A DNA stretch of 56,945 nt from an uncultured Clostridia bacterium (GTDB taxonomy: Bacteria; Bacillota; Clostridia; Oscillospirales; Ruminococcaceae), in contig CALZUA010000020.1 of NCBI GenBank assembly GCA_945829235.1, positions 1-56,945 on the forward strand. The letters run 5' to 3'. Every line of letters begins with the position of its first letter. The first letter of the stretch is position 1. The translations under genes and the position numbers were made by a program. This document shows, in pieces, positions 7,587 to 15,320 of this stretch. The notes under the pieces are model-generated. The model was not told the origin of the DNA. It saw only the letters and a program-made list of their open reading frames with translations, and made no database searches.

Positions 7587-8102
7587 ATGGAGTATTTCGA
7601 CCTGTATACAATCAACCGGGAACCACTCGGGAGAAAGGTTCAGCGAGGCGCGCCGATACCTTTCGGGGAGTATCACATCGTGGTTCAGGTTATGACGATG
7701 AACAAGAATGGTGAGATTTTGCTCACCCAGCGTGTTCCCGAGAAAACGAGCGGCGGTAAGTGGGAGTGCTCGGGCGGCTGTGCGGTTGTCGGTGAAACAT
7801 CGCGCGAGGCGGCTGTTCGTGAACTTTTCGAGGAAACCGGCATAAAAGCGCGTCCCGACGAGCTTCAGCACGAGTGGACAATGGTAACCGAGAGTATGCT
7901 GAGGGATTTTTACATCGTGGTTCGCGATGTGCCGCTTTCGGCGCTGAAATTGCAGTCTGCCGAGGTTTGCGCGGCAAAGTGGGTTTCGTTCGAGCGGCTC
8001 TGCGAGATGGCGCGAAACGGTCAGACAACCCGTACGGTTATGCGCTGGCTCAACACACGCAGAAACGAGCTTCTCTCGCTCACGCAAAAAGCGCGCGCTT
8101 GA
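7587..8102 (+). CDS. NUDIX hydrolase
   Basis: NUDIX enzymes cleave nucleoside diphosphates linked to another group. The 171-residue protein has an intact NUDIX box at about 64-86 (GCAVVGETSREAAVRELFEETG, all Glu ligands and the Arg present). The first strand and the phrase ILLTQRVPEKTSGGKWECSGG resemble isopentenyl-diphosphate isomerase and YfcD-type NUDIX proteins. The true substrate is unknown. It heads a plus-strand cluster; secA begins 20 bases after its stop. Confidence 0.9.
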   Translation: MEYFDLYTINREPLGRKVQRGAPIPFGEYHIVVQVMTMNKNGEILLTQRVPEKTSGGKWECSGGCAVVGETSREAAVRELFEETGIKARPDELQHEWTMVTESMLRDFYIVVRDVPLSALKLQSAEVCAAKWVSFERLCEMARNGQTTRTVMRWLNTRRNELLSLTQKARA

Positions 8103-8122
8103 TTTTAACGGAGGAATTTCTG

Positions 8123-10396
8123 TTGAATAAAACTGTGGAAAAAATCAAACAGCTTGCCGCGGCGGGTGATTTTTCGGGCAATTCTCTCGAGGAAATTTTC
8201 GCGCGGTGTTATAGAGCTGTGGAGAAAACGCTCGGGATAACGCCGTTTGACGAACAGCTTGCGGCGGCGCTTGCGCTGTCCGAGGGGAAAATGGTGCAGA
8301 TGCAGACGGGCGAGGGAAAGACGCTCTGCGCGGTTTTTGCGGCTTGCGCTCACGCATTGAACGGCGGTCACACGCACGTCCTCACCTTCAACGATTATCT
8401 CGCGCACCGTGACTGCGAGTGGATGAAACCTGTTTACGAGGAAATGGGCGTTTCGGTCGGCTGTATAACGGAGGAAACTCCGCGAGATGACCGCAAATCG
8501 CTCTATCAAAAGCAGGTTGTCTACATCACGGCGAAAGAGGCGGGGTTTGACTATCTCAAGGACTTCGTTTGCTATGAAACCGAGAAAATGTGTTTCCCGA
8601 AACCCGATTTCGCGATTTTTGACGAGGCGGACAGTATCCTCATCGACGAAGCGAGGATACCGCTTGTAATCGCGGGTGACGTTGCCGTACACGAGGACGA
8701 AAGCACGGCGAAAGTTTACGGAAAAATCGGCGAATTTGTTGACGGCGACTATGAATTTGACGAGGACTCGCGCAATATTTATCTCACCGACAACGGCGCG
8801 GATAAAGCGGAAAAGTTGTTTTCTGTCGAGAATATTTACGGTGAGGAAAACGCGGGGCTTCTCGCGAAAATCACCGCTTGCATAAAGGCGCGCGATATCC
8901 TCAAAGAGGACAAGGACTACATTGTCCGTGACGGGAAAATTGTGCTTATTGACGAATTTACGGGAAGAGCGGCGGCAGGGCGCGTTTTCCCCGGTGAACT
9001 CCAGCCCGCTTGTGAAGCAAAACACGACCTGAAAATCACATCGCGCGGCAGAATTATGGGAAATATCGCTCTGCAATATTTCGCGCGGCTTTACCCGAAA
9101 ATCTCGGGAATGACGGGAACTGCGGAGTCCTCGCGCGAGGAGTTTGAGAAGATTTACGGCATTCTGACCGAGGTTATCCCGACAAGACTGCCGTGCGCGA
9201 GGGTTGACCACCCGCTTGAAATTTACTATGATAAACTCGAAAAGCGCAAGGCGATAATCGCGGCAGTTTGCGAGGCTTTTGAGAAAAAACGTCCCGTGCT
9301 TGTGGGTACGGAGAGCATCGAGGAGAGCGAAAGTTTTGCCGCAGATTTGAGGGAAAAGGGCGTGGAGTGCAAGGTGCTGAACGCCAAAAACAACTTCGAG
9401 GAAGCGGGAATTATCGCAAAAGCGGGCGAGCGCGGCGCGGTTACGATATCGACAAATATGGCGGGGCGCGGCGTTGACATTAAGCTCGGCGGCGAGGATT
9501 GTTCGGACAAGCTTTTCGTGGAGTCGGTCGGTGGTTTGCTTGTGATAATCACGTCAATGCGCGAAAGCTCGCGGATTGCCCAGCAACTCCGAGGGCGCGC
9601 GGGACGTCAGGGCGACGTCGGCGAGAGCAGATTTTTCGCTTCTCTCGATGACGAGATTATGATAAAGAACGACCTCAAGCGGCTTTGCGGGCGGCATTTC
9701 CCGTCAGCCAAAGTTGAGGGCGCGATAACCGACAAAGCGGTTCTGCGCGAGGCAGAGCGCGTTCAGAGAATGTCCGAGGGCGATGGTTTTGATGAGCGTG
9801 TGAATTTGATGAAGTACACGCTTATCGGCGAAAAGCACCGCGAGATGACGTTTTCCAAGAGAAATGCCCTGCTTGACGGCAAGTACAACAGCGATTTGTG
9901 GCAGAAAAACGCGCCCGAGCTGTACGAAAAGGCTTGCGTGAAGTTCGGAGAGGACGCGGTTCAGGCGCTTGAAAACAAGGTTCTCGCGGCGCTTCTGAAC
10001 GAGTTTCACAGCGATTATCTTGACTACACGGCGTACCTTCGCGAGGGCATTCACCTCACGCAGATTGCCGGACGAAATCCCGCCGATGAGTACAATATAG
10101 CCTGCGAGGAGTACTACGAAAGTGCCGCCGAGTCGCTTCCCGAGAGAATGTGCGAGAAGCTCGAAACGCTTTTGAAATGCGATAAAATTGAGGATTATGT
10201 GATAGAAAAGCCCACGGGAATTTACACTTATCTCCTCAACGATTTAGCCGAGGAATTTAAGGCGAAACCGATTTTGCTCAACATTTTCTCGGAGGAGGAT
10301 TTTGCCGAGGATAATTCCCCGAAAAAAGATACCGAGAAAACGGGCGAAAGCGGCGAAAAAACGGGCTTTTTCAAGAAACTTTTCAGGAAGAAATAA
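8123..10396 (+). CDS. secA: SecA-type preprotein translocase ATPase (short, SecA2-like)
   Basis: SecA drives proteins through SecYEG by ATP hydrolysis. TTG 8123 with GGAGG eight bases before it is chosen as start, giving 757 residues. Motifs present: MQTGEGKT (Walker A, 60-67), FDEADSILIDEAR (DEAD, 167-170), the preprotein cross-linking region, ISGMTGTA, NMAGRGVDIKLG and LRGRAGRQGD. The normal C-terminal zinc-binding CxCxxxxxxCH tail is absent; the protein ends in a basic FFKKLFRKK. Length and missing tail fit an accessory SecA2 better than a housekeeping SecA of about 840-900 residues. No SecY2 or glycosylation genes are nearby, so this could also be a divergent main SecA. Confidence 0.88.
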   Translation: MNKTVEKIKQLAAAGDFSGNSLEEIFARCYRAVEKTLGITPFDEQLAAALALSEGKMVQMQTGEGKTLCAVFAACAHALNGGHTHVLTFNDYLAHRDCEWMKPVYEEMGVSVGCITEETPRDDRKSLYQKQVVYITAKEAGFDYLKDFVCYETEKMCFPKPDFAIFDEADSILIDEARIPLVIAGDVAVHEDESTAKVYGKIGEFVDGDYEFDEDSRNIYLTDNGADKAEKLFSVENIYGEENAGLLAKITACIKARDILKEDKDYIVRDGKIVLIDEFTGRAAAGRVFPGELQPACEAKHDLKITSRGRIMGNIALQYFARLYPKISGMTGTAESSREEFEKIYGILTEVIPTRLPCARVDHPLEIYYDKLEKRKAIIAAVCEAFEKKRPVLVGTESIEESESFAADLREKGVECKVLNAKNNFEEAGIIAKAGERGAVTISTNMAGRGVDIKLGGEDCSDKLFVESVGGLLVIITSMRESSRIAQQLRGRAGRQGDVGESRFFASLDDEIMIKNDLKRLCGRHFPSAKVEGAITDKAVLREAERVQRMSEGDGFDERVNLMKYTLIGEKHREMTFSKRNALLDGKYNSDLWQKNAPELYEKACVKFGEDAVQALENKVLAALLNEFHSDYLDYTAYLREGIHLTQIAGRNPADEYNIACEEYYESAAESLPERMCEKLETLLKCDKIEDYVIEKPTGIYTYLLNDLAEEFKAKPILLNIFSEEDFAEDNSPKKDTEKTGESGEKTGFFKKLFRKK

Positions 10397-10405
10397 GGTG
10401 ATTTT

Positions 10406-11770
10406 TTGTCAACGGTCTGCGCGATTGCAACTCCGGCGGCTGTTGGAGGAATTTCGGCGGTGAGGATATCGGGCGAGAGCGCGTTTTCGGTTGCCGAGAG
10501 CGTGTTCAAGCCGATTTATCCCGCGGTAAACGTGAGCGAAATGAGCGGCTACACCGCGACCTACGGCAAGATTTTTGACGGCGCGGAGCGGCTTGACGAC
10601 GGCGTTTTGCTCGTTTACCGAGCGCCACATTCCTACACCGGCGAGGACGTCTGCGAGATTTTTTGCCACGGCGGAATTTACGTTACCCAGCGGGTGCTCA
10701 CGGCTTGCCTTAAAGCGGGCGCTGAACCCGCAGCGGCGGGTGAATTTACCAAGCGAGCGCTCCTCAACGGCAAAATGTCGCTCACCCAAGCCGAGGCGGT
10801 TGCCGATATAATTTCCGCGCAGGGACAACAGCTTTTGTCTTGTTCAAACGCGCAGCGAGAGGGTGCGCTGTACAAGCGTTGCGAGGGTATTTCCGAGAAG
10901 ATTATGGTGGTCTCCGCGCAGATTTCCGCGTGGATTGATTATCCCGATGACGACACTCCCGTTGTTACCGAAGAATGGCTCTGCGAGCGGCTTTCGGATA
11001 TTGACGAGGACTTTGGGGAGCTGTTGTCGGAGTACGACGCGGGACGGCTTATCCGCGAGGGAATTTCCTGCGCGATTGTCGGAAAACCGAACGTCGGCAA
11101 GTCCACGATTATGAACCTGCTCTCGGGGCGCGAGCGAAGCATTGTCAGCTCCGTTGCGGGAACAACGCGCGATATTGTCGAGGAAACCGTGAATTTAAAC
11201 GGCGCGGTTTGTCTGCTGTCGGACTGCGCGGGGATACGCGAAACCGATGATGAAATCGAGAAAATCGGCGTTGAGATTATGCTCAAACGGCTTGAAAACG
11301 CGGATATCGTGCTTGCGGTTTTTGACGGCTCGCGGGAGTTGTCTGACGATGACAAGCGGCTTGTTGAGCTGATTAAGGGCAAGAATGTTGTTCCCGTTGT
11401 CAACAAAAGCGACCTTGAAACAAGGCTTGACGTTGCGTATCTCGAGGAAACGCTCGGCAAAGCGGCGGTTATTTCGGCGCGGGAGCAAAACGCGGCGGAG
11501 ATTATCGCGCGCGAGATTACCTCGCGGCTCAATCTCGACAAATTTGACGCAAACGCGGGATTTCTTGCAAACGAGCGCCAGCGAAGCTGTGTTATGCGGG
11601 CAAGCGAGCACGTCCGCGCGGCACTTTCGGCGGCAAAAGCGGGTGTTACTCCGGACGCTGTCGGCGTGGAGCTTGAAGCGGCTCTGGACGCGGTGTACGA
11701 GCTGTCGGGAAAACGCGCATCGGACGAGGTTATCGCGGAGGTCTTCAAGCGGTTTTGCGTTGGAAAATAA
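10406..11770 (+). CDS. mnmE: tRNA uridine-5-carboxymethylaminomethyl modification GTPase MnmE
   Basis: MnmE works with MnmG to modify U34 of certain tRNAs. The 454-residue protein has the N-terminal tetrahydrofolate-binding domain (GGISAVRISG, PHSYTGED, GEFTKRALLNGKMSLTQAEAV), a helical domain, an inserted GTPase with GKPNVGKS at about 226-233, TTRD, DCAGIR in place of the usual DTAGLR, and NKSD. It ends in the C-terminal FCVGK holding the catalytic cysteine. Start is TTG 10406 behind AAGGTG. mnmG, rnpA and yidC, its common partners, are not here; it lies 9 bases after secA. Confidence 0.96.
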   Translation: MSTVCAIATPAAVGGISAVRISGESAFSVAESVFKPIYPAVNVSEMSGYTATYGKIFDGAERLDDGVLLVYRAPHSYTGEDVCEIFCHGGIYVTQRVLTACLKAGAEPAAAGEFTKRALLNGKMSLTQAEAVADIISAQGQQLLSCSNAQREGALYKRCEGISEKIMVVSAQISAWIDYPDDDTPVVTEEWLCERLSDIDEDFGELLSEYDAGRLIREGISCAIVGKPNVGKSTIMNLLSGRERSIVSSVAGTTRDIVEETVNLNGAVCLLSDCAGIRETDDEIEKIGVEIMLKRLENADIVLAVFDGSRELSDDDKRLVELIKGKNVVPVVNKSDLETRLDVAYLEETLGKAAVISAREQNAAEIIAREITSRLNLDKFDANAGFLANERQRSCVMRASEHVRAALSAAKAGVTPDAVGVELEAALDAVYELSGKRASDEVIAEVFKRFCVGK

Positions 11771-11895
11771 CGGCGTTGCAACGATTTTGGCAATGTTTAA
11801 CGCTGTTAGCGAGTTGTCGAGAAACGCATTTTAGCATTGTAAAAAACGGCGGCGTTCGCTGAATTAGCGGCGTTGCCCGAACATAGAGGTATTGT
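11771..11895. other. Short gap with repeated ACGGCGTTGC words
   Basis: Contains ACGGCGTTGCAA and GCGGCGTTGCCC; the first 12-base word is also part of the repeat unit between spoVAD and spoVAE. No gene or promoter is evident. Confidence 0.3.
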
Positions 11896-12516
11896 ATGAA
11901 CATATTGATTATCGGCTGCGGCACGGTTGGAAGCACCCTCGCGGTAGCGCTTGACAAAAAAGGAAACGACATTTCGGTTATCGACAGAAACCCCGAGAGC
12001 TTCGAGGCGCTCCCCGCGGATTTCAGCGGTTTCACGGCAACCGGAATTGCGATTGACCAAGACGTTCTCAAACGCGCGGGAATAGGCTCGTGCGACGCGC
12101 TTTTCGCGGTGACGGAAAACGATGATATGAACCTGATGACCGCGCAGATTGCACGGGAGGTTTTTGGTGTCCCGAAGATTTTTGTGCGGCTTGACAACGT
12201 TGGAAAATGCCGCGTTTTCGAGAACATCGGCGTGAGCATCATCAGCCCGACCAAGCTCACAGTAAGCGCTGCGTGCGCGGCTCTTGAGGAAGAGGAAAAC
12301 AAGGACAGGGAGCTGAAATTCGGGAACGCGCTGATAAAATTCTCGACAATCGCGCTCCCCGAGAACTATGTCGGTTGCTTGCCCGAGGACATTGAGCTTG
12401 AGGAAGAGGAGTCGCTTTTCGGGATAATTCGCGGCGATGCCGGATTTATTTTGTATAACAATCAGCCGATTGCCTTTGAATCGGGCGACAAGTTGGTTTT
12501 TGCGAAAAAGAATTGA
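11896..12516 (+). CDS. TrkA family potassium uptake regulatory protein (first of two)
   Basis: A cytosolic RCK-type regulator of a K+ channel or transporter. The 206 residues consist of a Rossmann TrkA-N domain with the nucleotide loop GCGTVGS at 8-14 and an acidic strand end (VIDRN), then a TrkA-C domain from about residue 135. Known relatives bind NAD(H), ATP/ADP or cyclic di-AMP and gate TrkH/KtrB. No TrkH/KtrB gene is in this window. The start has AGAGG at normal distance. It is followed 11 bases later by a second TrkA-type gene. Confidence 0.88.
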   Translation: MNILIIGCGTVGSTLAVALDKKGNDISVIDRNPESFEALPADFSGFTATGIAIDQDVLKRAGIGSCDALFAVTENDDMNLMTAQIAREVFGVPKIFVRLDNVGKCRVFENIGVSIISPTKLTVSAACAALEEEENKDRELKFGNALIKFSTIALPENYVGCLPEDIELEEEESLFGIIRGDAGFILYNNQPIAFESGDKLVFAKKN

Positions 12517-12527
12517 GGTAAACGGAT

Positions 12528-13196
12528 ATGAAAGCAATAATTGTCGGCGGGGGAAAAGTTGGTTTTTACCTCACGAAAACGCTGTTGGAGCACAATTATG
12601 AGGTCACAATAATCGAGCGCAACAAGGAGCAGAGCCGTTATTGCGCGAACAATCTTGAAGCGGAGGTTGCCTGCGGGGACGGCACGAGCGTTGAAACACT
12701 TTTGGCTTGCGGCGCGGACAAGGCGGACTGCGTGATTGCGGTTACGGGCAAGGACGAGTGCAACCTGATAAGCTGTCAGGTTGCGAAAAAAGCGTTTGGT
12801 GTTCGCAAAACAATTGCCAAGGTCAATAACCCGAAAAATGCCGATGTTATGAAACAGCTCGGTGTTGACATCGTGGTTTCGGCGACGGAAAACATCATTC
12901 AGCTGTTGGAGCACGAGGTTGATTTCAGCGCGATGAAAAAGCTGTTGTCGATTGACGAGGAATACGACGACGCGTCGCTTGTTGAGATAACGCTCCCCGA
13001 GAATTATGTTTATCAGGGGAAAAAGCTGGCGGAGCTTTCGTTGCCCGAGCAGTGCAACATCGCTTGTATCAACCGCGGCGGCAGAACGATAATTCCGCGC
13101 GGTGCAACGATTTTGCTCAGCGGTGACATCGTGCTGGTAGTTATGATGAACTCGAAGGAAAAGGAGCTTCGGCGCGCTCTTAAAATCAAGGACTAA
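12528..13196 (+). CDS. TrkA family potassium uptake regulatory protein (second of two)
   Basis: The 222 residues have the same layout as the gene before it: TrkA-N with VGGGKVG at 5-11 and IIERN at the end of the second strand, then TrkA-C from about 140. The two are clearly paralogous but diverged. Tandem single-domain TrkA genes may form a hetero-oligomeric ring equivalent to the two-domain TrkA of proteobacteria; that is inference. A translationally coupled cluster position (11-base gap) supports joint expression. Confidence 0.88.
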   Translation: MKAIIVGGGKVGFYLTKTLLEHNYEVTIIERNKEQSRYCANNLEAEVACGDGTSVETLLACGADKADCVIAVTGKDECNLISCQVAKKAFGVRKTIAKVNNPKNADVMKQLGVDIVVSATENIIQLLEHEVDFSAMKKLLSIDEEYDDASLVEITLPENYVYQGKKLAELSLPEQCNIACINRGGRTIIPRGATILLSGDIVLVVMMNSKEKELRRALKIKD

Positions 13197-13219
13197 TTCG
13201 GATTTGACAGGTGGATAAT

Positions 13220-15310
13220 ATGGAACAAAAAAATCGCGCAGGCAGACCAAAGAAAAACGCAAGCTCGGCTAAAACGAGCGGCAAAAAGACCGCCGCGAAG
13301 AAAATCCCGCAGGGCGATATAATTTTCGCGCTCGATATCGGTACACGGACAATTGTCGGTGTGCTTGCGAAAAAGATTGCCACGGGCTGTGAAATTCTCG
13401 ATATCGAAACCGTTGCTCACGAAAAACGTTGTATGAACGATGGGCAGATTGAGGACATCAAAACGGTTGCCGAGGACATCAAAACGGTTCGGCGCGCGCT
13501 TGAACAGAAAAATCACATCTCGCTTACATCGGCTTGTATCGCGGCGGCAGGACGCGCTCTCAAAACCGTCCGCAGTTCGTGGGAGTACAAGCTGGACAAA
13601 GAGAAGATGATTACCGATGAAATTCTGGGTGCAACCGAGCTTGACGCGGTTCGCAGAACCTGCGCGGATTTTTCCGCGAAAAACGATTCCGCCGCGTTTT
13701 ATTGCGTGGGGCATAGCGTAATTTCGCTGTCGCTGGACGGGTTTAAGGTTATGAAGCCCGAGGGACACCGCGGCGAGCGCCTTACAACCGAGCTTATCGC
13801 GGCGTTTTTGCCGGCATACGTTGTCGAGAGCCTTTGCGCGGCGGTTGACGAGGCGGGGCTTGAAATCGCGGGTATAACGCTCGAGCCTATTGCGGCGATG
13901 AACGCGGTTATTCCGCCCGAGCTGCGGCTGATAAATCTCGCGCTCTGCGATATCGGCGCGGGAACTTCCGACGTTGCGATATCGCGCGACGGAAGCGTTG
14001 TGGCTTACGGAATGGCGACAACCGCGGGCGATGAGATAACCGAGGTGCTGATGAAGGAGCTTCTCGTTGACTTCAACACCGCCGAGGCTATCAAAACAAG
14101 TTCCGAGGAAGAAATTACATACACCAATATCCTGTTAATGCAGAACAAAATCACGAAAAGCCGCGTTGCCGAGATAATCGCGCCCGCTGCCGATGAACTG
14201 GCAAAGGTTATCGCGCAGGAAATAATCGCGGCGAACGCAACTCCCCCGCAGGCTGTCTTTATTGTCGGCGGTGGAAGCAAGCTGGAGGGCTTGCCGGAGC
14301 GGGTTGCGCGGGAGCTGAATATGGACGTTTCACGCGTTATCGCGGGCAGACGTGAGCTTCTTCGCCGAATAACCGCGCCCGATACAATGCCGCTTGGCGC
14401 GGAGCACACAACGCCGCTCGGAATTGCGCTCAGCTACGGCGAGGGCGTTTCGTATGATTACACGACAATCACGGTGAACGGGAAAAAGCTCCGTGCGCTG
14501 GACACAAACAGGCTTACGGTATTTGAGCTGTTGAATTTCGCGAAAATCAAGCCCGAGGAGCTTATCGCGGGCGCGGGGAAATCGCTCTCGTTCACGCTGA
14601 ACGGCGAAAAAATCAACCTCCACGGAAAACCCGCAAAGCCTTCGGAAATTCTCGTCAACGGCGGGCTTGCTTCGCTCAACACGGTTGTCACAAAGGGCGA
14701 CGAGGTTGTGATAACGCCCGCAAAGCGCGGTGAAAACGCGTCCGCGCATCTCTCGGATTATTTCAATTTGCACACAACAAAAGGTTTTACGGTTACTGCG
14801 TTCGGTGAAAAAACACGCGCGGGGCAGTTTGTTTTGTTGAACGGCAAGGAGGCTACCGGTGAACGCAGAATAAATGACGGCGATGAAATCACGCTTGTTG
14901 AAAGAGACACTCTGGAAAAGCTGTTGAAGTCGCTTGATATCGCGGACGAGGTTACTTTAAACGGCGAAAAAGCGAGTGGCTCGGAGAAACTGAAAGGCGG
15001 CGATGTAATCGAGCGAGCAAAGCCGAGTTTTGAAGCAACGCGTGTTGAAGAAGCGCCGACTGTTGCCGAGGAACCGCAGGATAAAGCGGAACAGCCGCGC
15101 CGTACAAACCCGCTTATCACGGTGAACGGCATTGAAACGCAGTTCCCGCTTCGCGAGGACGGGCGCGCGCCGATTTTTCTGGACGTTGCGGCGGCGTTTT
15201 CCGATGACCCGACAAAGCTCCTTGCGCGCGCGGGAACGATAACGATAAACGGCAAAATCGCGCGTCTTGACGAGGAAATTCACGACGGCGATGTAATTGT
15301 AATCGAGTAA
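13220..15310 (+). CDS. FtsA-like actin-fold protein with C-terminal beta-grasp-like repeats
   Basis: Related to FtsA/PilM actin-like ATPases that anchor assemblies to the membrane. ATG 13220 is preferred over GTG 13211 because AGGTGG sits before it; the protein is then 696 residues, versus about 410-440 for FtsA. The N-terminus is lysine-rich. The actin fold covers about 35-400 with FALDIGTRTIVGVL (phosphate 1), CDIGAGTSDVAISRDG (phosphate 2) and FIVGGGSKLEGL (adenosine motif). From about 420 to the end come several repeated modules of the form NGxx...GDxI (LNGEK, LNGKE, LNGEK, VNGIE, INGKI), resembling small beta-grasp or S4/SLBB-like domains. Long FtsA-domain proteins of this kind occur in Clostridia; their exact role is unclear. 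Confidence 0.85.
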   Translation: MEQKNRAGRPKKNASSAKTSGKKTAAKKIPQGDIIFALDIGTRTIVGVLAKKIATGCEILDIETVAHEKRCMNDGQIEDIKTVAEDIKTVRRALEQKNHISLTSACIAAAGRALKTVRSSWEYKLDKEKMITDEILGATELDAVRRTCADFSAKNDSAAFYCVGHSVISLSLDGFKVMKPEGHRGERLTTELIAAFLPAYVVESLCAAVDEAGLEIAGITLEPIAAMNAVIPPELRLINLALCDIGAGTSDVAISRDGSVVAYGMATTAGDEITEVLMKELLVDFNTAEAIKTSSEEEITYTNILLMQNKITKSRVAEIIAPAADELAKVIAQEIIAANATPPQAVFIVGGGSKLEGLPERVARELNMDVSRVIAGRRELLRRITAPDTMPLGAEHTTPLGIALSYGEGVSYDYTTITVNGKKLRALDTNRLTVFELLNFAKIKPEELIAGAGKSLSFTLNGEKINLHGKPAKPSEILVNGGLASLNTVVTKGDEVVITPAKRGENASAHLSDYFNLHTTKGFTVTAFGEKTRAGQFVLLNGKEATGERRINDGDEITLVERDTLEKLLKSLDIADEVTLNGEKASGSEKLKGGDVIERAKPSFEATRVEEAPTVAEEPQDKAEQPRRTNPLITVNGIETQFPLREDGRAPIFLDVAAAFSDDPTKLLARAGTITINGKIARLDEEIHDGDVIVIE

Positions 15311-15320
15311 AGGTTTTGCG

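Noticed and set aside
8105-9211. Minus-strand frame of 368 codons opposite secA
   Set aside because: Shadow frame of secA; Arg/Phe/Asn-rich without a domain.
10406-11770. MnmE G3 motif DCAGIR instead of DTAGLR as a sign of inactivity
   Set aside because: The required Asp and Gly are kept and all other motifs are intact, so loss of function is not indicated.
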